Part shown: piece after piece, positions 25,755-34,416 of the stretch
Layout of the letters: each line of letters starts with the position of its first letter
Position numbering within the stretch: position 1 is the first letter of the stretch
Origin: Hungateiclostridiaceae bacterium UBA1305
Lineage (GTDB): Bacteria > Bacillota > Clostridia > Acetivibrionales > DTU013
Reading direction: 5' to 3'
Assembly: GCA_002307275.1 (NCBI GenBank)
Contig: DBTX01000078.1
Coordinates: 62,001 to 126,000, forward strand
Length of the DNA stretch: 64,000 nt
Made by a program: the position numbers and the translations under genes
The notes under the pieces: model-generated
What the model was told of the DNA's origin: nothing
Databases searched by the model: none
What the model saw: the letters and a program-made list of their open reading frames with translations, nothing else

Positions 25755-25813
25755 ATGTCTTATCTTCTGATGCGTCAAGAATTTTCTGTCTTCTATTTTT
25801 ATTAGCTAAAGAA

Positions 25814-27304
25814 CTAGTCATTCCACGGGTAGAAACCGGAAGGAGCTTCGGAAAGGTTAATCATGATGTTTTTCATCTGGCTGTAATGCTCAAGCATGAC
25901 CTTGTGGGTTTCGCGGCCAATTCCGGATTCCTTGTAGCCGCCGAAGGGAGCTCCTTCTGGGATCTGGTTGTAGGTGTTGACCCACATACGGCCGGTTTCA
26001 ATGGCCCGGGAAATACGGATCGCGCGGTTGATGTCACGGGTCCAGACAGCGCCGCCGAGACCATATGCATTGTCGTTGGCCATTTTGATGACATCCTCCT
26101 CATCGCTGAATTTGATCACGCAGGCTACCGGTCCAAAAATTTCTTCCTGCGCTACACGCATGTCATTGGTGACGTCGACCAGCAGGGTCGGACGGATAAA
26201 GTTGCCCTTGGCCAGCTCATCTTCTTCAATCTTGTAGCCGCCGCAGGCGACCCTGGCACCTTCGGTCTTACCGATTTCGATATAGTCAAGGATCTTCCCG
26301 ACCTGATTTGCATTGATCTGCGAACCCATCTGAGTCTCGGGATCCCAGGACACTCCAACCTTGATGGCATTGAAGCGTTTGACGGCTTCTTCTACGAATC
26401 TGTCATAGATACTCTCCTGCACAAAGACACGAGAGCCTGCACAGCAGACCTGACCCTGGTTGAAGAGAATACCCAACTGCAAGCCGTCCATAGCCATATC
26501 CCATTTGCAGTCCTCGAAAAAGATGTTGGCAGACTTGCCGCCCAATTCCAGGGTAGCGGGAATCAAACGATCCGCGGCGGCAGCGGCCACATTGCAGCCG
26601 ACTTCTGTGGAACCGGTGAAAGCCAGCTTGCGGAAGCCTTTGTGGTCAAGGATATACTGACCGGCCTTGGAACCGGAACCTGTAATGACATTAAACACGC
26701 CGGCAGGAACGACATCTTGAATAAGTCTGGCGAATTCAAGAACAGACAGGGACGTGTCGCTCGAAGGTTTAAATACGGTGCAGCAGCCGGAAGCGAGAAC
26801 CGGGGCCAGTTTCCATGCGGCCATCAGGAATGGAAAGTTCCATGGCACGATCTGGCCGACAACTCCGATCGGCTCACGGAGAATCAGAGAGAGGAATTGC
26901 TCGCCCAGCACACTGGCGCTGCCTTCTTCGGCCATGATGCATCCCGCAAAATAACGGAAATGAGCAGCAGACAAGGGTATATCAACAGCCATTGTCTCGC
27001 GGATCGGTTTGCCGTTGTCCATAGTTTCCACCATAGCAAGATGTTCTTTGTTGGCATCAATGATGTCGGCAATCTTGTTTAGAATCGCAGCACGTTCATT
27101 GGTCGTGACTTTCTTCCAGGCTTCGAAAGCTTTCCAGGCGGCATCAACAGCTTCATTAACATCAGCTTCTGTTGCCTGCGCACAAGTAGCGAGAACTTCA
27201 CCGTTGGCGGGGCACTTAGTCTGAAAGGTAGCGCCGTCTGAGGCGTCTTTCCATATGCCATTGATAAAAAGGCCATACCTTTCCTGTAGAATAACATTTT
27301 CCAT
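25814..27304 (-). CDS. AldB/ExaC-type NAD(P)-dependent aldehyde dehydrogenase
   Basis: A 496-residue ALDH. The cofactor site is VPWNFPFLMAAWK, the glycine motif is FTGSTEVG, the catalytic Glu is in LELGGKSANIF, and the catalytic Cys is in NQGQVCCAGSR. The C-terminus FGGYKESGIGRETHKVMLEH and the tail SEAPSGFYPW match the AldB/ExaC acetaldehyde dehydrogenase group better than succinate semialdehyde enzymes. AAGGAGGGTTTGTC precedes the ATG. It is upstream of tetR on the same strand. Confidence 0.9.
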   Translation of the reverse strand: MENVILQERYGLFINGIWKDASDGATFQTKCPANGEVLATCAQATEADVNEAVDAAWKAFEAWKKVTTNERAAILNKIADIIDANKEHLAMVETMDNGKPIRETMAVDIPLSAAHFRYFAGCIMAEEGSASVLGEQFLSLILREPIGVVGQIVPWNFPFLMAAWKLAPVLASGCCTVFKPSSDTSLSVLEFARLIQDVVPAGVFNVITGSGSKAGQYILDHKGFRKLAFTGSTEVGCNVAAAAADRLIPATLELGGKSANIFFEDCKWDMAMDGLQLGILFNQGQVCCAGSRVFVQESIYDRFVEEAVKRFNAIKVGVSWDPETQMGSQINANQVGKILDYIEIGKTEGARVACGGYKIEEDELAKGNFIRPTLLVDVTNDMRVAQEEIFGPVACVIKFSDEEDVIKMANDNAYGLGGAVWTRDINRAIRISRAIETGRMWVNTYNQIPEGAPFGGYKESGIGRETHKVMLEHYSQMKNIMINLSEAPSGFYPWND

Positions 27305-27499
27305 GACAAACCCTCCTTTAAATTTTCAATTAAAGCTTGTGTATCTCTATACATATATGTTGTAATTTTGAAAATTATCGTCACTAAAAATAAAAAAGTG
27401 GAAGCATGGTTTTATTATTGTGTCTTCCGTTATCTTCTTGTATCAACCTGCACAATTTAACATTACTCCATAACAATTAACCCTGTTTTCACGCAGTAC

Positions 27500-27529
27500 A
27501 AAAGCCACCTATTCATACGAATAAGCGGC
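27500..27529 (-). terminator. Terminator of the 28-32 kb minus-strand operon
   Basis: On the minus strand GCCGCTTATTC pairs (two G-U) with GAATAGGTGGC around a four-base loop (27504-27529) and is followed by TTTTG. It lies in the 287-base gap after the YetF-like gene. Nothing else was recognised in the gap. Confidence 0.65.
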
Positions 27530-27591
27530 TTCCATTTGGTTGGGGGAACCCATTCCACTTCAAATCCGCAACAAAAAGGAAGTGGAAGATT

Positions 27592-28110
27592 TCAAGGGCT
27601 CTTATAGGAACTTACTGTGCCTGTTTTCCTGGAGCCTCTCTTTTTAAGAGTCTTCTGCTTAAAATCATTTGAAATAATGCTTATGTTGCCGTCTGTTTCA
27701 AGTATGGCCAGATCGACATCCTCAACAAGCGCAATACCGTGCTCGCGGACTGTTTCCTTCAGCTCGTCCAGTGTGAATTTTGCCTTTGCCATGTTTTTAT
27801 GAATAATCTTCCCTTTATAAATCAATATCATTGGATCGCCTTGAATGAGACGGCCTAATCTCGGAATTTTATACAGAACAAGCTTGAACAGGTAGTTAAT
27901 CACAAATAGTGAGCCTGCCGCTACGAGTCCTCCTGCCAGGGTTGAATCAGATCCGACCATGGCGTTTTGTACGGCATTGCTGATAAGGAGTATGAACACA
28001 AGGTCAATGACTGAAAGCTGGGATATTTCCTTTTTCCCAAACAGCCTGATCGCTATGATAATAAACAGGTATACCGCTATTGAGCTTAATGCAATATAAA
28101 AATATCCCAC
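27592..28110 (-). CDS. DUF421 (YetF-like) membrane protein
   Basis: A 172-residue YetF-family protein. Three N-terminal membrane helices (through about residue 85) are followed by a soluble domain with GDPMILIYKGKIIHKNMAKA and ETDGNISII. YetF homologues are spore or vegetative membrane proteins of uncertain function. The start is GTG 28110 with AAGGAGTG ahead. It lies 25 bases downstream of the sugar isomerase gene and may be co-transcribed with it. Confidence 0.85.
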   Translation of the reverse strand: MGYFYIALSSIAVYLFIIIAIRLFGKKEISQLSVIDLVFILLISNAVQNAMVGSDSTLAGGLVAAGSLFVINYLFKLVLYKIPRLGRLIQGDPMILIYKGKIIHKNMAKAKFTLDELKETVREHGIALVEDVDLAILETDGNISIISNDFKQKTLKKRGSRKTGTVSSYKSP

Positions 28111-28134
28111 AGGTTCACACTCCTTACAAGCGTT

Positions 28135-29052
28135 TCAGATATACTTTTCCAGGTATTGTCTGCCCAATACGAGTCCTTCCTTGACTTTCTCTTCGCTGCC
28201 TTCATAAAGCGGGTCTTCATGCTCTATACTTAAAACGTCATCATAACCGACATCCTTCAGCGCCTCAATCAGTGCGGGAAAATCAACCTGTCCAAGACCA
28301 GGCATGCGAAACTGCCAGTAGCCTGAACCATCTCCGCCAAGCTGCCGGTTGAATACACCGTATTGGGCCAGCTTATCCGCATATACTTCGGAATCCTTTG
28401 CATGTACATGAAATATCCTGTCCTTGAATTCCACTACAGGTTTAATATAGTCAATCAGCTGGAACAGCAGGTGGGACGGGTCAAAATTGAGTCCGAAATT
28501 TTTATTCGGCACCCTGCTGAACATTTCGCGCCAAAGCTCCGGCGTAAATGATATCGTGCCGGGAAGGCCCTCTACCTGCCAGCCTTCCATCGGACAATTC
28601 TCAATCATCAGCTTGATGTTCCTGTCCTGTGCATATGAAACAAGATCGGTGAATACCGTTTCAAATTCATCAAAGTTTTCTTTCATGTTTTTGTCCTTGT
28701 TCCTGCCGACAAAGGTACCCACTGCCGGTACTTCAAGCATCACTGCGGCATCGATGCATTTCTTCACATGTGCGTTTACAAGCGCCCGGCGTACCGGGTC
28801 ATGGTGAAGATTGTTGTCATAGTAAGCCAGCGATGTGATCGTGAGACCCAGTGCCTTGGTATATCCTTTTATTTCATCTGCCTCCTGCACGGTCAGTTTT
28901 TCTACATCGATGTCACAGGAAGAATAGTCCCTGTTGTTTTTCTTAGGCCAACATGCAACCTCAAGCCCTCTAAAGCCGTTCTTTGCAGCCCATTGAGCCT
29001 TTTTCTCCAATGGCATATTGCCAAGGCAAACCGTTAAGAAACCAAGATACAT
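28135..29052 (-). CDS. Sugar phosphate isomerase/epimerase (TIM barrel)
   Basis: A 305-residue AP-endonuclease-2-fold enzyme. Candidate metal ligands are in LMIENCPMEGW (Glu), LNFDPSHLLFQ (Asp/His), IFHVHAKDSEV (His) and LSIEHEDPLY (Glu). It is third in the LacI-controlled cluster with a Gfo/Idh/MocA dehydrogenase. Such pairs epimerise or eliminate from 3-keto-sugars or inosose derivatives. Seventy-six bases separate it from the previous gene, so it could also have its own start of transcription. Confidence 0.85.
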   Translation of the reverse strand: MYLGFLTVCLGNMPLEKKAQWAAKNGFRGLEVACWPKKNNRDYSSCDIDVEKLTVQEADEIKGYTKALGLTITSLAYYDNNLHHDPVRRALVNAHVKKCIDAAVMLEVPAVGTFVGRNKDKNMKENFDEFETVFTDLVSYAQDRNIKLMIENCPMEGWQVEGLPGTISFTPELWREMFSRVPNKNFGLNFDPSHLLFQLIDYIKPVVEFKDRIFHVHAKDSEVYADKLAQYGVFNRQLGGDGSGYWQFRMPGLGQVDFPALIEALKDVGYDDVLSIEHEDPLYEGSEEKVKEGLVLGRQYLEKYI

Positions 29053-29128
29053 AACCCCACTCCTCTCATATTACATGATTCTGTTAATTTTTGTTCCATT
29101 CACGAAAGATCAGTACAGCGATTCCCGT

Positions 29129-29875
29129 CTACACCAAACCCATTTTTTTCAAATTCTCCAAATTGATCCTTGCACTCTCCATCGACGTGATTGTGCTGAC
29201 ATCCTGCTCCACAATCAGCCATTCCACACCTGCCTCAACAGCTGTAGCAGCAATGCCCCTCACATCCACAAGTCCATTCCCGATTTCCGTAAAGGTTTTT
29301 TCTCCAACGGACAGGAAATCCTTGATATGGATCAGAGGGCACCGTCTCTTGAAACTTTTCAGGAATGCCGCCGGATCGATCCCCATATAGAAGGTCCAGC
29401 CCAGATCAAGCTCGGCCCCCATATTCTCCGGCTTAACATTCTTGTAGATAATATCAAGACCGTATTCACCGTCAAACTTCGTGAATTCAAAGTCGTGATT
29501 GTGATATAAAAATTCCAAACCGCACGCCCTGATTTTTTCACCGCACTCGTCATAAAACTTCGCAGCACTGATATAATCTTCTTTCGACTCATATGCATTG
29601 AAAGGGCAGACAATGTATTTATTCCCAATCATCAAATTGTATTCTATGACTTTATCAAAACTTTCCCGGAGCAGGCTCAAGTTCGTATGGCTTCCGACGG
29701 GAGTAAGGCCGAGTTCTTCCAGCAGGCCCTTTATCTGAAGCGCAGAAAATTCTCCAAAGCCGGCAAATTCCACGCCTTTGTATCCGAATTCGGCTAATTG
29801 TTTTAGTGTTCCTGCATAATCCTTTTCCATCGCATCTCTTACAGAATATAACTGTATTGCAACAGGCAGTTTCAT
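29129..29875 (-). CDS. Sugar phosphate isomerase/epimerase (TIM barrel), short form
   Basis: A 248-residue relative of the previous barrel. The ligand motifs are LEFLYHNHDFEF, GAELDLGWTFYMG, PLIHIKDFL and WLIVEQDV. Its start overlaps the stop of the oxidoreductase gene by four bases (ATGA), so the two enzymes are coupled and probably act on successive intermediates. Homologues accompany 3-keto-glycoside processing. Confidence 0.87.
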   Translation of the reverse strand: MKLPVAIQLYSVRDAMEKDYAGTLKQLAEFGYKGVEFAGFGEFSALQIKGLLEELGLTPVGSHTNLSLLRESFDKVIEYNLMIGNKYIVCPFNAYESKEDYISAAKFYDECGEKIRACGLEFLYHNHDFEFTKFDGEYGLDIIYKNVKPENMGAELDLGWTFYMGIDPAAFLKSFKRRCPLIHIKDFLSVGEKTFTEIGNGLVDVRGIAATAVEAGVEWLIVEQDVSTITSMESARINLENLKKMGLV

Positions 29876-30984
29876 TTTATTACACTCCCCTCACTATTGA
29901 AGTATACCGCTTTACCAATCCTGGCTGACTCATAAATGGCCTCAAGCAATTGTGTGACAACATATGCCTGTTCTGGTTTGACAACAACCTCCCTGTCTTC
30001 CAAAATACTGTCGATCCACATACGGGCTTCCGTATCGGCCGGGCTTTGCTTTTCACCCTCAAAGAAATCCACACCGTCCATGTCAAGTTCCGGCTTTGTG
30101 ACATAAAGCCTGCCATATTTCTCCCCGTTGATCCGCAGGCCTTCCGTCATGTCGGCGCCGGCTTCGGTCCCGCACAGGGTTGTCTTTGCTTCGCCTGTCT
30201 GTACAACGTTCAGCGCCCAACTGGATTCCAGCATGATCGCCGCACCGTTCTCCATCGTAATATAACCAAAAGCAGAATCCTCTACTGTAAACTTTTCAGG
30301 ATCCCAGGGGCCCCAGGCATTTGCCGAATCTTTTTTGTCTCCGAGCTTCCTGAATACGCTTCCCATAACGCTTTTGGGTTTGTAATTGTCCATCATCCAG
30401 AGTGTCAGGTCAAGTGCATGAGTGCCGATATCAATCAACGGACCTCCGCCCTGTTCCTCCGCGTTCAGAAAAACACCCCAGGTAGGTACGGCCCTGCGCC
30501 GGATTGCATGTGCTTTTGCATAATAAATATCGCCCAGTTCACCTTCGCTGCAAAGCTTTTTGAGATATTGCGAATCCACTCTGAAACGGTTCTGATAACC
30601 TATCGTCAGCTTTTTTCCGCTGCGTTCGGTTGCCTTCAGCATGCTAAGCGCCTCTGCAGCTGTCTTTGCCATTGGTTTTTCACACATTACATGCATTCCG
30701 GCATTGAGCGCAGCCACCGATATTTCTGCATGAGACTTGTTCGGGGTGCACACATGAACAATATCAATGGATTTGTCCTTCAGCAATTCCCTGTAATCCG
30801 AATATACCTTTGCACCTTCATCTCCAAATTTTACGGCAGCATCCTGTGCGCGATCGAGGATGATATCGCAAAAAGCGACCATCTGAACCTCCTTGATTTT
30901 CGCAAGGCTGGGCATATGTTTAGTAGTGCCGATGCCTCCGCACCCTATGATTGCTACCTTTAAGACTTTCTTCCCTGTCTCCAT
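29872..30984 (-). CDS. Gfo/Idh/MocA-family NAD(P)-dependent oxidoreductase
   Basis: A 370-residue dehydrogenase. The Rossmann motif is VAIIGCGGIGTTKHMPS, the catalytic Lys is in VMCEKPMAKTA, and the second half of the active site is GGGPLIDIGTHALDLTLWMM, with the catalytic Asp and His. It oxidises a sugar, polyol or glycoside hydroxyl. It is the second gene of the LacI operon (31 bases after lacI) and is coupled to an isomerase. Confidence 0.9.
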   Translation of the reverse strand: METGKKVLKVAIIGCGGIGTTKHMPSLAKIKEVQMVAFCDIILDRAQDAAVKFGDEGAKVYSDYRELLKDKSIDIVHVCTPNKSHAEISVAALNAGMHVMCEKPMAKTAAEALSMLKATERSGKKLTIGYQNRFRVDSQYLKKLCSEGELGDIYYAKAHAIRRRAVPTWGVFLNAEEQGGGPLIDIGTHALDLTLWMMDNYKPKSVMGSVFRKLGDKKDSANAWGPWDPEKFTVEDSAFGYITMENGAAIMLESSWALNVVQTGEAKTTLCGTEAGADMTEGLRINGEKYGRLYVTKPELDMDGVDFFEGEKQSPADTEARMWIDSILEDREVVVKPEQAYVVTQLLEAIYESARIGKAVYFNSEGSVIK

Positions 30985-31015
30985 TCCAACGCCTCCTCAT
31001 TATCATTTCTTGTAA

Positions 31016-32017
31016 TTATGATCTGATTGTTGATTCTCTTATGACCAGTTCATTTTCAAGTACAATCTCCAGCGGCTCTTTCAATTCCCCCTGTATTGTT
31101 TTAAGAAGCAGGTCCATTGCCGTACAACCAAGATCGTACTTGGGCTGCGATACCGTTGTCAGCATGGGGTCGCACATGGATGAGAAACTGATATTGTCAA
31201 AACCGACAACAGCTACATCATCCGGTACCTTTAGCCCTTTCTCCCTTAATGCCCGTAAAGCGCCTATAGCCATAACATCTGATATGGCAAATATTGCCGT
31301 AGGCTGTTCCTTCAATGCAAGTAAGGCCAATGCTGAACGATGGCCGCTCTTGAAGCTGTAGTCTCCATATGCCAGATACTGATCCTCCAACGGTAATCCC
31401 GCCTCTTCAAGAACAGATCTGAAACCCTCTTCCCTGCGTAAAATGGATAAAAAATCACTGTGGCTGCTAATTATCCCTATTTTTTTATGTCCGAGGCTGA
31501 TAAGATGTTTGGCAGCTTTCCTTGCTGCGGCATAATTATCGATACGTACCAGAGATACCTTGGCACCTTCCTTGTATTCGCAGCATTGAACCACCGGAAA
31601 ATCAGCGCTGATCGCTGTCAGTTCTTCGCCTTCAATCCTTGGAGCCATCAAAATTACACCGTCCGCCAGCCTGTTTTTCAGCAATCCAAGATAGAGCTGC
31701 TCCCTTTCCTTCGTGGAATCCGTATTACACAGCATGACATTGTAACCATTCTTATGTGCGACATCCTCTATACCCTTTACGATCCGTGAGTAAAAGGGGT
31801 TCGCAATCGTAGGAAGAAGCGCAAGTATCAGCCTGGTTTCAGTTCGCCGCAGATTGCGTCCAAGAAGATTAGGCTGGTAATCCAACTGCTTGATGGTATT
31901 CAACACCATCTCCCTTGTAGCCTCCGCAACCGTAGCACTGTTGTTCAATACTCTGGAAACTGTAGCTACGGAAACGCCCGAAGCTTTCGCAACATCCTGT
32001 ATGGTCGATGCGGACAT
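31016..32017 (-). CDS. LacI/GalR-family repressor
   Basis: A 333-residue regulator with TIQDVAKASGVSVATVSRVL at the N-terminus (helix-turn-helix plus the start of the hinge) and a periplasmic-binding-protein-like sugar domain. ATG 32017 follows GGGAGGGGGG, so the nine-residue longer version is rejected. Two near-palindromic operators lie upstream. It heads the operon of the oxidoreductase and isomerases, so autoregulation by the pathway sugar is expected. Confidence 0.92.
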   Translation of the reverse strand: MSASTIQDVAKASGVSVATVSRVLNNSATVAEATREMVLNTIKQLDYQPNLLGRNLRRTETRLILALLPTIANPFYSRIVKGIEDVAHKNGYNVMLCNTDSTKEREQLYLGLLKNRLADGVILMAPRIEGEELTAISADFPVVQCCEYKEGAKVSLVRIDNYAAARKAAKHLISLGHKKIGIISSHSDFLSILRREEGFRSVLEEAGLPLEDQYLAYGDYSFKSGHRSALALLALKEQPTAIFAISDVMAIGALRALREKGLKVPDDVAVVGFDNISFSSMCDPMLTTVSQPKYDLGCTAMDLLLKTIQGELKEPLEIVLENELVIRESTIRS

Positions 32018-32049
32018 GATTACCCCCCTCCCGTGAATATGCATCCTAA

Positions 32050-32063
32050 TGTAACCGTTTACA
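32050..32063. promoter_or_regulatory. Proximal LacI-type operator
   Basis: TGTAACCGTTTACA is an imperfect palindrome with a central CG, as bound by LacI/GalR proteins. It lies 33 bases before the lacI start codon. Confidence 0.6.
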
Positions 32064-32115
32064 GAAGAATATTGCCATAGAACTGCTGAGATGTATTGTA
32101 TTATATAAGCTATAA

Positions 32116-32129
32116 TGTAACGGATTACA
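32116..32129. promoter_or_regulatory. Distal LacI-type operator
   Basis: TGTAACGGATTACA shares the TGTAA/TTACA arms with the proximal site, 66 bases away centre to centre. A minus-strand TATAAT-like -10 lies between them (in TTATATAATACAA), so a repression loop over the promoter is plausible. Confidence 0.6.
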
Positions 32130-32261
32130 TTTTTATTTTACTTCCGGAAATGAAAAAATGCAATATGATTTTAAAGTTTTATATCCTATTTTTCTGATAT
32201 TTTACTGTGCTCTTTATACTATTTTTTTGTACCTTTAGAATATTTCCATATTCAAAATACC

Positions 32262-33728
32262 CTATTCCGTCTGCAGTTTTGCAGCAAGTCTGCGGCCTCT
32301 GAAGTATCGGACTACAGCCATGGCTTTTAATACGGCATAGGTCAGACCAGACACAAACAGCATGTCAAAGCTGACGTCAAACAGGAAAAGGTGTTTGCTG
32401 ATATCGGCTTCACCATCTGCGATGATCGGTAAGATTAGCTGCATGGCACCCGTTATCGCAATAAAACCGAAAAATTCAACCAGGAAGCGCTTTCCGGGGT
32501 TATCCGCCCTGCCGTACTCATAGACAAGGGCCAGGAAAACTACAACGTAAAAAGCGCCTATGAAAAATAGTGTATGAGGAAGCACCTTCATTTTAAAATC
32601 GCTCCAGAATCCCATCGAATTCGTAGTCTGTTTATAATTGATTCCCGGGTACTTTTCAAAATTGCCGAAACCCTGCTTAAGCTGAAATCCATTAGCCGCG
32701 GCAAATTCAAGCTTCTGCAGAAAACGTGACGGATGCTTCAAATAGAATCCTGCCACTTTGGTGTAGTTGATATTTTCATAAATCATTTTCTTAAATTCCG
32801 GTGTGCGTATATCGATTGGGTAACTTTCCATAAAATAGTTGGTACCTGCAAGAGGTGCCAGCGAGGGATCAAGGCCCAGTTCCTGCAGATCTCCAGCCGG
32901 ATCCGGCGAGTTTTTCAAAATTCCGTAGAAAACCGATTGATACTTGTTGCATACTTTTATTTCCTTTGAAACACCCAAATAACAACTCAGCGACACAAAA
33001 ACCACTGCCGCCGCTGAAACCATTGCAATACTCCGCCATATCGTATCCTTCCTGAGCCAGACAAGCCTGATACACAGCAGTGCAGCCAACAAACCGGACG
33101 GACCGTTTTGCACTTTGGCTCCCGAAAAGAAAAGAGCTGCCGTGCCAAACAGCAAAAGCATCCAGACAGCAGGCTTCTCCGCTGTTGCCAAAGTTAGCGC
33201 CGTTCCCGCCATCAACAACAGAAAGGTGAATGTCACCGGTTCGCCATACAGTGAATTGAAATATGCCGTGTAGCCTATATCACATAAAATGAGAAGGAGG
33301 ACAAGTGCAGAGAACACACTGACATAGCCTGACCGTTTTCTGATGCATCTTATTGTTAAAAAGACGGCTGCTGCAAGTATGAGAGTATATATCGCACCAA
33401 GGGTTCTGATATCGAAAAGAAGTGCTCCGGATAATGCTTTACTAATATAAACCGCCAGCACAACCAGTGGAATCTGCGTTGAAAGGTATCTGCCTCCGAA
33501 AGGGATGATATAGCTGGTATTGTAAAGTCTGTTCACATACCCGAAATATCGGTCTTCACGCAGATCCGAAAGGGTTGAAAGCCCTGTAGAATTCATTATC
33601 CTGGCGAAATCGCCATTGTCGGCAATTCCTGTTATTGGACGTAGCATCAAGACAAGAGACAAAATTACTACAATGGCTATTGCCGCAACGATTTCGATTT
33701 TAAGCCTTTTTATGTAAATAAACAACAT
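32262..33728 (-). CDS. Polytopic membrane protein, possibly a WsfD-like glycan transferase
   Basis: A 488-residue protein with about ten to twelve membrane helices and one larger loop (about residues 260-340). The first loop holds TGIADNGDFARIM and DRYFGYVNRLY, conserved in a clostridial family that I recall being annotated as glycan biosynthesis hexose transferase WsfD. A GT-C-type lipid-linked sugar transferase is therefore possible. The topology is clear, but the enzymatic role is inference. No adjacent polysaccharide genes support it. Confidence 0.55.
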   Translation of the reverse strand: MLFIYIKRLKIEIVAAIAIVVILSLVLMLRPITGIADNGDFARIMNSTGLSTLSDLREDRYFGYVNRLYNTSYIIPFGGRYLSTQIPLVVLAVYISKALSGALLFDIRTLGAIYTLILAAAVFLTIRCIRKRSGYVSVFSALVLLLILCDIGYTAYFNSLYGEPVTFTFLLLMAGTALTLATAEKPAVWMLLLFGTAALFFSGAKVQNGPSGLLAALLCIRLVWLRKDTIWRSIAMVSAAAVVFVSLSCYLGVSKEIKVCNKYQSVFYGILKNSPDPAGDLQELGLDPSLAPLAGTNYFMESYPIDIRTPEFKKMIYENINYTKVAGFYLKHPSRFLQKLEFAAANGFQLKQGFGNFEKYPGINYKQTTNSMGFWSDFKMKVLPHTLFFIGAFYVVVFLALVYEYGRADNPGKRFLVEFFGFIAITGAMQLILPIIADGEADISKHLFLFDVSFDMLFVSGLTYAVLKAMAVVRYFRGRRLAAKLQTE

Positions 33729-33808
33729 TGACTACTCCCTGAATAGAATTTAATACCTTATGCAAATCACATAGGATGATATTATTCCAAACTATTCAGC
33801 GAGTATTC

Positions 33809-34333
33809 TTATTTACCGGACTGGTTGATATTCAGGCCGGTCTTTTTAGGGGGGAATGCTTCCTGTACTTTTTTAGACTTAACAAGGTATATATACCATC
33901 CAATACTAAAAAGTGCCACATATGATATATTAATAATAAATGATGTCATTATGCTGGCACTCTCATTCGCATAGGTGGGACTTAAACTATCATAAGGTAC
34001 CGCAGCAATCTGTAAATTCATATTGATAATGAGAACAGGTGTAAAATAAATCAGTCTGTATACCAGAAATACCTTTGTAGCAGCAACTGCAAAGCTGTAC
34101 TGCTTCTTCAGGGTGATTCCCGAAAACAGTGAAAAAACAATATATGCTACAGAAAAAACTACAAACACTGTTAGAAATATTTTTGAATCAGGATATGCAT
34201 TAAAACCGACTGCGATCGAAAGGATGCCCAAAAACGGCTCAATTGATATCAGCATAAAGAAAAGAATAAGCAGTATTCCTCCTATACCTTTTTCTTCAAA
34301 TAGTTCAAAGGGTTTTCTAAATTCGTCTATCAT
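33809..34333 (-). CDS. DUF2569-like membrane protein
   Basis: A 174-residue protein with four predicted membrane helices. The C-terminal WYIYLVKSKKVQEAFPPKK resembles the end of DUF2569 proteins. It is AT-rich and isolated. Function unknown. Confidence 0.55.
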   Translation of the reverse strand: MIDEFRKPFELFEEKGIGGILLILFFMLISIEPFLGILSIAVGFNAYPDSKIFLTVFVVFSVAYIVFSLFSGITLKKQYSFAVAATKVFLVYRLIYFTPVLIINMNLQIAAVPYDSLSPTYANESASIMTSFIINISYVALFSIGWYIYLVKSKKVQEAFPPKKTGLNINQSGK

Positions 34334-34416
34334 ATTTTACCCCTTTCAATTTAATTTCAATTTCAATATATCCATATATTATCCTTTAATTTACAGTCTC
34401 CGTCAACATGTAATAT

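Noticed and set aside
25751..27082. 443-residue plus-strand ORF
   Set aside because: Antisense shadow of the aldehyde dehydrogenase gene, whose motifs are complete on the minus strand.
25814..27304. Succinate semialdehyde dehydrogenase completing the 4-hydroxybutyrate route
   Set aside because: The C-terminus and core match AldB/ExaC acetaldehyde dehydrogenases better, and it is 24 kb from the lactonase unit.
29950..30963. 337-residue plus-strand ORF
   Set aside because: Antisense shadow of the Gfo/Idh/MocA gene. Cys/His/Phe-rich composition and no ribosome site.
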